Source: DASYPQ01 sp041488095 (GTDB lineage Bacteria > Planctomycetota > UBA1135 > GCA-002686595). From it: a stretch of DNA of 40,031 nucleotides. Below, piece after piece: positions 8,549 to 14,946 of this stretch. The notes beneath the pieces were generated by a model, which was given only the letters and a program-made list of their open reading frames with translations, searched no databases and had not been told where the DNA came from. The translations under genes and the position numbers were made by a program. The stretch lies in the NCBI GenBank assembly GCA_041488095.1, contig JBGPOP010000041.1:1-40031 (forward strand), written 5' to 3'. How positions within the stretch are numbered: position 1 is the first letter of the stretch; each line of letters begins with the position of its first letter.

Positions 8549-8836
8549 TCAAGGACCTTCCGCGACCGCATCCGCTCCGTAGTCGGGGATTGGCCTTCCC
8601 GTGACGAGGGAGTAGAGCACGACCGGATCGAGGTCCGCTCCGTTCGGCCAGAAAATCGTGCCGAGCTCGGGATGAACCCGCACCTGTGAGAAGTACGCGG
8701 GATCTGCCAGCAGCGCGAACACGCCGTCGAAGCGGATCCGCGAGGCCAAGTCGATGGTGCCTTCCACGCCGTCATCGAACCGGATCCGGAGGCGATGGCC
8801 ACCCAGGCTCTTCACGTCGACGATGTCGTGTAGCAT
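8549..8836 (-). CDS. DUF2442 domain protein, copy 1
   Basis: The protein is 95 aa. ATG 8836 lies 4 bp after the stop of the DUF4160 gene and has GGAG about 9-11 nt upstream, so the two genes look coupled; an ATG at 8857 inside the upstream gene is a weaker option. DUF2442 is recognisable from VKSLGGHRLRIRFDDGVEGTIDL, a middle block LADPAYFSQVRVHPELGTIFWPNGADLDP, and the Leu-rich end. DUF4160-DUF2442 pairs are frequent in bacterial genomes and are often listed as putative toxin-antitoxin-like modules. The biochemical function is not established. Confidence 0.85.
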   Translation of the reverse strand: MLHDIVDVKSLGGHRLRIRFDDGVEGTIDLASRIRFDGVFALLADPAYFSQVRVHPELGTIFWPNGADLDPVVLYSLVTGRPIPDYGADAVAEGP

Positions 8837-8840
8837 CGGT

Positions 8841-9101
8841 TCACTCCAGCGGTCCAATGGGCGTCAAGGGATGATGCTCGCGCGCGAGGCTCCAATCGTC
8901 CAGGAGTTCCCTCTGGTGCAGGGCTGCCCATTCCATGACGAAGCCGAGCGTGCGCGGTGAGAGACGGCCCGCGAGGATTCGCAGGGGATGGATGGCCATC
9001 GAAGCGTTCTGGTCCCCATATCGGACGTGAAAGTGCGGTGGAGCGTGGTCGTCGTAGTTCATCGACACGATGATTCCGAAAAAGCGGCTGATCTCGGGCA
9101 T
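8841..9101 (-). CDS. DUF4160 domain protein, copy 1
   Basis: The protein is 86 aa, starting at MPEISRFFGIIVSMNY (ATG 9101). The family hallmark DHAPPHFHVRYGD is at residues 18-30, followed by helix-rich RTLGFVMEWAALHQRELLDDW. The same frame continues upstream to 9353 without a stop, but that part is a degraded piece of another DUF4160 gene, so 9101 is the sensible start. It is paired with a DUF2442 partner immediately downstream. Confidence 0.85.
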   Translation of the reverse strand: MPEISRFFGIIVSMNYDDHAPPHFHVRYGDQNASMAIHPLRILAGRLSPRTLGFVMEWAALHQRELLDDWSLAREHHPLTPIGPLE

Positions 9102-9215
9102 GGGTCGGTGCGTGGGTCGGCGCACCGAGGACCCAACCGTGCGGGCCGCGGTTACACGGAATTCCGGATCCTCCCTGGGGATGGGCGAGGCTCTTGCGGG
9201 GCAGTGTAGTAGGCG

Positions 9216-9317
9216 ATTCCTGACCATGGGTGCGGAGGGGAACTCCCCTCCGCAGGTCGCGTGGAAGTGAGTCGGAGGGTGGTCCTCGAAGTGCATGCGG
9301 ATCCTGATTCTCAGGAA
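9216..9317 (-). pseudogene. truncated DUF4160 remnant
   Basis: On the minus strand this stretch encodes FLRIRIRMHFEDHPPTHFHATCGG followed by about ten more residues. It aligns with the start of intact DUF4160 proteins (FHGIIIRMYYRDHAPPHFHARHG in the copy at 9680-9937). The first six codons (MPEISR) and everything after roughly residue 40 are missing. It runs in frame into the spacer of copy 1 and stops within 2 bp of the DinB remnant on the other strand. The 320-bp gap 9102-9421 holds this remnant and the next one, and no intact gene. Confidence 0.7.
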
Positions 9318-9318
9318 C

Positions 9319-9392
9319 CGTCGCCGGCGCCGACGCCCCACGACATCTACCACGCGGGACAGGTGCGGCTGACCAAGGTGCTCGGGCGGTGA
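9319..9392 (+). pseudogene. truncated DinB C-terminal remnant
   Basis: The stretch encodes HDIYHAGQVRLTKVLGR and a TGA stop (9390-9392), nearly the same as the end of the intact DinB gene (HDLYHAGQVRLVKVLGR). Nucleotide similarity continues upstream for about 20 bases (CGTCGCCGGCGCCG is shared), with a 1-bp length difference that shifts the frame. No start or N-terminal portion exists. It is best explained as the leftover of a second DinB-like gene or of a segmental duplication. Confidence 0.75.
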
Positions 9393-9421
9393 GGCCGAAT
9401 TGAGCGCATGCTCCCGGAATC

Positions 9422-9673
9422 CTACGCGGCGCTGGAATCGCGCTTCGCGGCGACGAGATCGTGGAGAAACTCGGGCGCGAAATCGGCGCCATTGGGCCAG
9501 GTCAGGGTGTCGTCGACGGAGAACTTGGCGAAATAGGCGGGATCGCGCAGAGGTTCGAAGATCTCGCCTTCCAACTCATCCCTGAGGTCGATCTCGCCCT
9601 CGAGGTCGTCATTGAATCGCAGCCAGACACGATGGCCACCCAGGTGCCGCGCGCTCTCGACGCTAGGAATCAT
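9422..9673 (-). CDS. DUF2442 domain protein, copy 2
   Basis: The protein is 83 aa, starting 6 bp downstream of the DUF4160 copy 2 stop. The DUF2442 pattern is clear: ESARHLGGHRVWLRFNDDLEGEIDL, then LRDPAYFAKFSVDDTLTWPNGADFAPEFLHDL. It is clearly diverged from copy 1 outside these blocks, so the two pairs are not a recent duplicate of each other. Confidence 0.85.
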   Translation of the reverse strand: MIPSVESARHLGGHRVWLRFNDDLEGEIDLRDELEGEIFEPLRDPAYFAKFSVDDTLTWPNGADFAPEFLHDLVAAKRDSSAA

Positions 9674-9679
9674 TTCGGG

Positions 9680-9937
9680 TCACTCCAGGGGGGAGATGGA
9701 CTTCAGGGGTTTCTTGAGCCTGACGAGCCGCCAGTCCTCCTCCAGCTCACTGCGGTGGACATGGTACCACTCCAGGACAAGGCGGAGAGCGTTCGGTGGA
9801 AGGTGGCCCTCGACGACGCCTGTGCCCAGGTAGAACACGATGCCGTAAGCACCGTGCCTGGCATGGAAGTGGGGAGGCGCGTGGTCACGGTAATACATCC
9901 GGATGATGATCCCGTGGAAGCGGCTGATCTCGGGCAT
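9680..9937 (-). CDS. DUF4160 domain protein, copy 2
   Basis: The protein is 85 aa: MPEISRFHGIIIRMYY, then the hallmark DHAPPHFHARHG and the C-terminal helices LRLVLEWYHVHRSELEEDW. It is the first gene of the second DUF4160-DUF2442 pair. About 186 bp without a recognisable gene separate it from the lipoprotein upstream (10124-10621). No signal peptide or membrane helix is present, so the product is cytoplasmic. Confidence 0.85.
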   Translation of the reverse strand: MPEISRFHGIIIRMYYRDHAPPHFHARHGAYGIVFYLGTGVVEGHLPPNALRLVLEWYHVHRSELEEDWRLVRLKKPLKSISPLE

Positions 9938-10123
9938 GTGTGCAGGCTCCGGAGGATCGTCTGCTGCGACCCTCCGGGGCCCGGACTCATCAAGTCGAGC
10001 CCGGTTTCCCCCGATTCCAGATTCTCGTCAGCTCGTTAGCTCTGGCTCAGCAACGGGGAACAGGTCAGGGCATACCCTCGACCGACAGTGCGAAGAACGG
10101 GTTTCAAGAGATCCAGGATCGAC

Positions 10124-10621
10124 TCACGAAACCCAGTGCAGGGTGTCGCTCACGACGACCCATGCACCCTCCCGGCGTTGAGCTCGATACGTGTTTCCGG
10201 ATGCGCTGAGGCCGCTGGAGTAGTAACCGCCGTCGACTTCGACGGTGTCGTCGTCGATCCATCGAATGTTCGTGAGGCGCAGGAGGACACCCCTGCCTTG
10301 CTTCCCCTTGGCGTGAACACCATGCACCATGTCGGTGTCGGCAGCGGACTCGGGCTCGACAGGCGGGATCTGTCCCTTGAACCGGGCGAGGAGCGCGGCC
10401 GGCGGATCCTTCGGCGGATCCTTGGCCTCGGCGAGCGAGAGGAAGAGACGATCGGGGTGCATGTAGCTCGCGCCGTTGTGTTCGAACTGGTAGCGGAAGA
10501 CCGCTTCCAGGATGTCGAGCTCCTCGGATGCATGATCGGCGGGGGCGGCGGCTCTGGGCGCTACGGGATTCGAGCACGCGCTGAGGAGCGTCAGGACGAG
10601 ACTCAGGGAAACGACTCTCAT
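10124..10621 (-). CDS. lipoprotein of unknown function
   Basis: The protein is 165 aa. The N-terminus MRVVSLSLVLTLLSAC is a lipoprotein signal with a lipobox ending at Cys16. The mature domain has a helical start (EELDILEAVFRYQFEHNGA) and a beta-rich end (VLLRLTNIRWIDDDTVEVDGGYYSSG...YRAQRREGAWVVVSDTLHWVS). This resembles small nuclear-transport-factor-2-like or Cu-amine-type accessory folds, without a clear family. Its ATG overlaps the mqnE stop by 4 bp, so it is transcribed with the menaquinone genes. A link to menaquinone synthesis beyond co-transcription is not evident. Confidence 0.7.
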   Translation of the reverse strand: MRVVSLSLVLTLLSACSNPVAPRAAAPADHASEELDILEAVFRYQFEHNGASYMHPDRLFLSLAEAKDPPKDPPAALLARFKGQIPPVEPESAADTDMVHGVHAKGKQGRGVLLRLTNIRWIDDDTVEVDGGYYSSGLSASGNTYRAQRREGAWVVVSDTLHWVS

Positions 10622-11787
10622 GTCACCGCGCTCTCGAGCGACTCGTCCGACCACACGACGTTGTAGAGCGTGTCTCGCTCCACCGGGATCCTTCCCGCGT
10701 CGCGGATCCACTGGATCAGATCGTCGCGGCTGACGCGCTGCGGGGTCGTCGCGCCGGCCTCGTGGTAGATCTTCTCCTCGACCACCGTGCCGTCGACGTC
10801 GTCGGCGCCGTAGCTGAGACAGAGCTGCGCGATCGGAACGTCCATCAGGATCCAATAGGCCTTGATGTGGGGGATGTTGTCGAGCATCAAGCGCCCGACT
10901 GCGATCTCCTTCAGCTCGTCGAGCGCCGTCGGTCCCTCCACGTCCGCCATCTCGCTGTTCTCGGGATGGAACGACAGCGGGATGTACGTCTGGAAGCCGC
11001 CGGTCTCGTCCTGCAGCTTCCGCAGCCGATCGAGGTGATCGACCTTCTCCTCGACCGTCTCGATGTGCCCGTGCAGCATCGTGCAGTTGCTCCTCAATCC
11101 CGCCCGGTGCACCTTGCGCGCGATCTCGAGCCACTGCTCGCCGCTGATCTTGAGGTGATACGTCGCCTGCCTCACGCGCTCGGAGAAGATCTCCGCTCCG
11201 CCCCCCGGCACCGACCCGAGCCCCGCCTCGATCAGCTCGGGCAGCACCTCCTCGATCGGCTTGCGCGCCTTCTTCGCGATCTGGTCGAGCTCGACCATCG
11301 TGAAGGCCTTGATGTGGATCGACGGCCGCGCGCGCTTCACCGCGCGCAGGAGGTCGAGGTAGTACGCGTACTCCAGCTTCGGATAGATCCCCGCGACCAT
11401 GTGCACCTCGGTCACGGGCTCGTGGAGGTGCTCACGGACCTTCTGCGCGCATTCCTCCGGCGTCCACCAGTACGCCCCCTCCTGTCCCGGCAGCCGCTGG
11501 AACGCGCAGAAGCGGCACAGCTTGTTGCAGAGGTTCGTGTAGTTGACGTGCTGGTTGACGTTGAAGTAGGCGAGGTCGCCGTGCATCCGCTCGCGCACGT
11601 GGTTCGCGAGCGCCCCGACCGCGTGCACGTCGGACTCGTAGAGCCGCTGGCCGTCCTCGAGCGACAGGCGCTCGCCTTCGAGAACCCTCTCGCAGACGTC
11701 GGCCAGCCCGGCCTCGCCCGCGATCGCGCGAAGACGCTCCTCGGCCCTCGAGGGCGTCGCCTTCCCGGGCTCGATCGCGGCTCTCAT
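10618..11787 (-). CDS. mqnE: aminodeoxyfutalosine synthase (radical SAM)
   Basis: The protein is 389 aa. It catalyses addition of the adenosyl radical to 3-[(1-carboxyvinyl)oxy]benzoate, an early step of the futalosine menaquinone pathway. The radical-SAM [4Fe-4S] motif is NLCNKLCRFCAF (Cys87, Cys91, Cys94). Downstream blocks VTEVHMVAGIYPKL, HIKAFTMVELDQIAKKA and GLGSVPGGGAEIFSERVR match the MqnE/CofH group. The C-terminal AGRIPVERDTLYNVV matches the MqnE end. The usual VGG before HP is VAG-IYP here. It starts inside the last codons of mqnC (4-bp overlap), so the two steps are encoded together. Confidence 0.92.
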   Translation of the reverse strand: MRAAIEPGKATPSRAEERLRAIAGEAGLADVCERVLEGERLSLEDGQRLYESDVHAVGALANHVRERMHGDLAYFNVNQHVNYTNLCNKLCRFCAFQRLPGQEGAYWWTPEECAQKVREHLHEPVTEVHMVAGIYPKLEYAYYLDLLRAVKRARPSIHIKAFTMVELDQIAKKARKPIEEVLPELIEAGLGSVPGGGAEIFSERVRQATYHLKISGEQWLEIARKVHRAGLRSNCTMLHGHIETVEEKVDHLDRLRKLQDETGGFQTYIPLSFHPENSEMADVEGPTALDELKEIAVGRLMLDNIPHIKAYWILMDVPIAQLCLSYGADDVDGTVVEEKIYHEAGATTPQRVSRDDLIQWIRDAGRIPVERDTLYNVVWSDESLESAVT

Positions 11788-13148
11788 GCCGTCGGCACCG
11801 AGGTCTTCGACTCGCCGGCCGTCTCGCGCGCCACCGCGGCCATCTCTTGCGCTGTCGGGCCCGTCTCCGGGACCGCGCGAACGGCACCCGCGCCGACGCG
11901 CACCTTCCCTGCGGCACGGTGCGTCGCGGCCTCCTCGCGATTGGCCGGGAAGCATCCGCCCTCGTGCCGCGCATCCACGATCCCGTACCACGAGTTCCTC
12001 TGCCGCGGCTGGAACCCCGCGCGCTCGATCTGCCGCTCGATCCTCTCGATCGGCGCGAGGTGGAAGCACCCGGCTGCGCTGACGACATTCTCCTCGAGCA
12101 TCGTCCCGCCGAAGTCGTTGCAGCCGCAGCGCAGCGTCACCTGCGCCATCTTGAGCCCCTGCGTCACGTAGCTCGTCTGGATGTTCTCGAAGTTGTCGAG
12201 GAAGATCCGCGAGAGCGCCTGCACGCGAAGATAAACCGCGGGCGTCGCCTTCCTCGGGTACTTCTCCTGCTCGGGCACGCCCTCGGGCTGCATCGTCCAG
12301 CACGCGAAGGCCGTGAAGCCTCCGGTTTCATCCTGCAGCTCGCGCAAGAGCGCGAGGTGCTCGATCCGCTCCGCCGCCGTCTCGACGTGGCCGAACATCA
12401 TCGTCGCCGACGAGCGCAATCCCGCCTCGTGCACCTTGCGGTGGACGTCGAGCCAGCGCTCGGTGCTCGTCTTCTTGGGCGCGATGATCCGGCGCACTCG
12501 CTCGGAGAGGATCTCCGCGCCCGCGCCGGGGACGCTGCCGAGCCCGGCCTCCGCGAGGTCGCGGATCACCTCCTCGACCGGGCGCTTGTCGAGCTTCGAG
12601 AGGTGCTCGAGCTCCGGCGCCGACAGAGCGTGGCAGTTGATCTGCGGCCAGCGCGCGCGGATGTCGGCGATCAGCTCGCACCACCAGCGCGTCTTGAGGT
12701 AGGGGTGGTGGCCGCCCTGCATCAGGAGCTGCCTTCCGCCGAGATCCGCCGTCTCCGCGATCCGCCTGTGGATCTCCTCGCGCGGCAGCACGTACGCACC
12801 CTCCGCGCCGGGCCGGCGGTAGAACGCGCAGAACCCGCAGTCGGTGATGCACACGTTGGTCGGGTTCAGGTTGCGGTCGACGATGTAGGTGACGACCGGA
12901 TCGGCGTGCTTGCGTCTGCGCACGAGATCGGCCAGCCGTGCCAGGGTGAGCAGGTCGGCGCGGTCGTGGAGGAGGAGCGCCTCCTCTGCGTCGATCCGGA
13001 GGCCTTCCTCGACCTTCCCTGCGATCCGAGCGATCTCGCTGGCCAGAGGCTCCTCCCTGGCCGTGCTCGCGCAGGGCGCCGACCCGGTCGCAAACTCGGC
13101 CGAGGAGGCCCGCGGAGAGGCCGTGGTGGCGCCGTGCGGCGAGATCAT
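11784..13148 (-). CDS. mqnC: cyclic dehypoxanthinyl futalosine synthase (radical SAM)
   Basis: The protein is 454 aa. It converts dehypoxanthinylfutalosine to its cyclic form in menaquinone synthesis. The cluster motif is NVCITDCGFCAF (Cys100, Cys104, Cys107). Supporting blocks are LLMQGGHHPYLKTRWWCELI, INCHALSAPELEHLSKL, GLGSVPGAGAEILSERVR and the C-terminal AGFQPRQRNSWYGIV. It is longer than usual, with about 35 extra N-terminal residues and an Ala/Glu-rich tail of about 55 residues after the core. A later Met or Val start is possible for the N-terminus. It is the first gene of a three-gene overlapping operon and is divergent from the selenoprotein gene, 48 bp away. Confidence 0.9.
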   Translation of the reverse strand: MISPHGATTASPRASSAEFATGSAPCASTAREEPLASEIARIAGKVEEGLRIDAEEALLLHDRADLLTLARLADLVRRRKHADPVVTYIVDRNLNPTNVCITDCGFCAFYRRPGAEGAYVLPREEIHRRIAETADLGGRQLLMQGGHHPYLKTRWWCELIADIRARWPQINCHALSAPELEHLSKLDKRPVEEVIRDLAEAGLGSVPGAGAEILSERVRRIIAPKKTSTERWLDVHRKVHEAGLRSSATMMFGHVETAAERIEHLALLRELQDETGGFTAFACWTMQPEGVPEQEKYPRKATPAVYLRVQALSRIFLDNFENIQTSYVTQGLKMAQVTLRCGCNDFGGTMLEENVVSAAGCFHLAPIERIERQIERAGFQPRQRNSWYGIVDARHEGGCFPANREEAATHRAAGKVRVGAGAVRAVPETGPTAQEMAAVARETAGESKTSVPTA

Positions 13149-13196
13149 CAGCCAGGATTATAGGTGGGCCGGGTGAGCCTGCGATACTCTGTTGGA

Positions 13197-14888
13197 ATGG
13201 GCTCGATCGTTCACCGACCCCGACCGGAGCGCTGGTCGGCTCCGAGGCGGATCCTCGCTCGCGCAGCCCTCGCCCCGCTCCTCCTCGCGGGCGCCTTGTG
13301 CGGCAGGTCGAGCGCACAAGCAGCTCCCACTCCGCCGGCGAAGGCGGACTCGTCCGGCCCGGCCTGGACCGCCCTCGAGCAGGAGTTCATCGCCGCCTCG
13401 CGCGTCCACGAGGCAGCGCTGAAGAAGGCCAAGGACGAAAGGCTCCCGCCCGACCGTTGGCCAAAGAGCCCCGCCAACGAATTCTGGGATCGCTGCGAAT
13501 CCTTCGCTCGGACGGGCGAGCCCGACGCCGTGCGCTGGTGCATCGCCTTCCTCGACGATCTGGACCTGGCTCCCGGCGCGATGGCCGTGCGCCGGCTCGA
13601 GCTCTACCGGGCCTGGGTCCAAGCCTTCCCGAACGGCGCGGCGATCCAGGAGGTCTTGCGCGGCCTGCAGTCGGACGCGAGCCCCGGCCGCCTGGGCGTC
13701 GATCCGGCCGCGGCGCTGTGCTCCGATGTGGCCAGGATCAGCAGCCAGGACGAGATCCGCGCGGCGGCGACGCTCACGCAGGCGATGATCCTCCTCGGCT
13801 CGAAGGACTCGGAGCGGACGACGCGCGCGAGAGTCCTCTTCTCCGAGGTGGTCGAGAAGCACCCGCGCAGCGAGTCCGCGCCGCGCGCCAAGGGCAAGCT
13901 CTTCTCCATCGACAACCTCCAGATCGGCAAGCCCTGCCCCGACTTCACGGCCAAGGACGTCGCCGGCGTCGAGTTCAAGCTCTCCGACTACCGCGGCAAG
14001 GTGGTCGTGCTCGACTTCTGGGGCTTCTGGTGACCGCCGTGCCGCGCGATGCTCCCGCGCGAGAAGGCGCTCGTGAAGCGTCTGGAGAAGGAGCCCTTCG
14101 CCCTGATCGGGATCAACACCGACAAGGACCCGGGCGAGTACAAGAAGCAGGCCTCGGATCAGGGAGTCACCTGGCGGAGCGCGTGGGACGGCTCGACGCA
14201 CGGGCCGCTGTGCACGGCCTGGGGCGTGTCGAGCTTCCCGACGATCTACGTGCTCGATGCGCAGGGGACGATCCGCTATGTCGGCGCGCGCAACGAGAAG
14301 CTCGACGAGGCGGTCGAGGCGCTGCTCGCGGAGGCGAAGTCCGGCCCGGGTGCGTCCGGGGAGAAGCCCTCACCTGGAGCGAAACCGGCCGGCGACCCCA
14401 AGCCCTCGATCGACGGGCTCGAGATCCCGGTGGGTCTCTCGATCGGCCGGCGCGCGCCCGACTTCACGACCAAGGACGTCGACGGCGTCGAGTTCAAGCT
14501 CTCCGACTACCGCGGCAAGGTGGTCGTGCTCGACTTCTGGGGCTTCTGGTGACCGCCGTGCCGCGCGATGCTCTCGCGCGAGAAGGCGCTCGTGCAGCGC
14601 CTCGAAAAGGAGCCGTTCGCCCTGATCGGGATCGATACCGACCAGGATCTGGAGGTCTTCAACGCACAGCGCCAGAAGTCCGGCGTCACCTGGCGCAACG
14701 TCTGGGAAGGCCCCGTCCGTCCCGGCCTCGGCCCGCTCTGCCGCGCCTGGAGGGTCGTCAAGTTCCCGACGGTCTACGTCCTCGACCACCGCGGCGTCGT
14801 GCGCTTCGTCGATCTCCGTGGCGACGACCTGGACCGCTCCGTCGACGCGCTCCTGGCCGAACTGAAAGCTGCGCGCGCCAACCGCTGA
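13197..14888 (+). CDS. two-domain TlpA/thioredoxin-like selenoprotein with two in-frame UGA (Sec) codons
   Basis: The protein is 563 aa if TGA 14031-14033 and TGA 14550-14552 are read as selenocysteine (residues 279 and 452). The true stop is TGA 14886. ATG 13197 gives a signal peptide (ALAPLLLAGALCG, cleavage near AQA); a GTG at 13164 is an alternative start. The order is a helical domain (residues 50-235), TlpA domain 1 (about 240-390), a Pro/Lys linker, and TlpA domain 2 (about 419-560). Both active sites read VVVLDFWGFW-U-PPCRAM, where relatives have FWxxWCxPC, so U replaces the first catalytic Cys. The cis-Pro loops SSFPTIYVLD and VKFPTVYVLD are intact. Standard gene callers would split it into three ORFs (ending 14033, and starting at 14049 and 14568). 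Expected role: periplasmic thiol-disulphide or peroxide redox chemistry. That role and the Sec reading are inference, but the frame, both positions and the downstream hairpins agree. Confidence 0.85.
13964..14054 (+). repeat. 91-bp perfect direct repeat, copy 1 (active site and UGA of domain 1)
   Basis: This segment is identical over 91 bp to 14483-14573, offset 519 bp (173 codons). It covers the strand leading to the active site, the first UGA and the 5' arm of the hairpin. Synonymous and non-synonymous differences appear on both sides. Confidence 0.9.
14043..14061 (+). promoter_or_regulatory. candidate bacterial SECIS hairpin for UGA 1
   Basis: The stem CGCGCG (14043-14048) pairs with CGCGCG (14056-14061). 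The central UGCUC is flanked by an A.C mismatch that is an A-U pair in the second copy. The hairpin starts 10 nt after the UGA and its apical loop lies 17-21 nt after it, inside the range known for bacterial SECIS elements. A G lies in the first positions of the five-base loop. Confidence 0.7.
14483..14573 (+). repeat. 91-bp perfect direct repeat, copy 2 (active site and UGA of domain 2)
   Basis: This is the second copy of the segment at 13964-14054. The first difference on the left is C to A (14482) and on the right C to T (14574). The right-hand change turns a mismatch in the hairpin stem into a pair. Confidence 0.9.
14562..14580 (+). promoter_or_regulatory. candidate bacterial SECIS hairpin for UGA 2
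   Basis: A perfect 7-bp stem, CGCGCGA (14562-14568) with TCGCGCG (14574-14580), closes the pentaloop TGCTC (14569-14573). The G is the second loop base, as the bacterial SECIS consensus requires. The loop begins 17 nt after the UGA. Confidence 0.75.
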
Positions 14889-14946
14889 GAGCCGCGCCCG
14901 TAGCTCGGCACCCCCTTCAGGTCATCCCCCCGCCCCGCCTTTCGCC

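Noticed and set aside
9102..9353. Upstream extension of the DUF4160 copy 1 protein to 170 aa
   Set aside because: The extension is a degraded DUF4160 fragment plus spacer. The conserved family start MPEISRF is at 9101.
14031..14552. Genome-wide reassignment of UGA to Trp or Gly
   Set aside because: Many genes in the window end at TGA where the family normally ends (for example the methyltransferase, GlyRS, the LPS kinase). Both internal TGAs are at a Cys position, not Trp or Gly.
13164..14888. Three separate genes or a pseudogene broken by nonsense mutations
   Set aside because: The pieces share one frame with no indel. The breaks occur at the same catalytic position in both repeats, and sequence on both sides is well conserved, which is not expected of a decaying gene.
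14886..14888. TGA at 14886 as a third Sec codon
   Set aside because: It lies after the final helix of domain 2. The frame then runs only a few codons to TAG with no Cys, and there is no hairpin like the other two.
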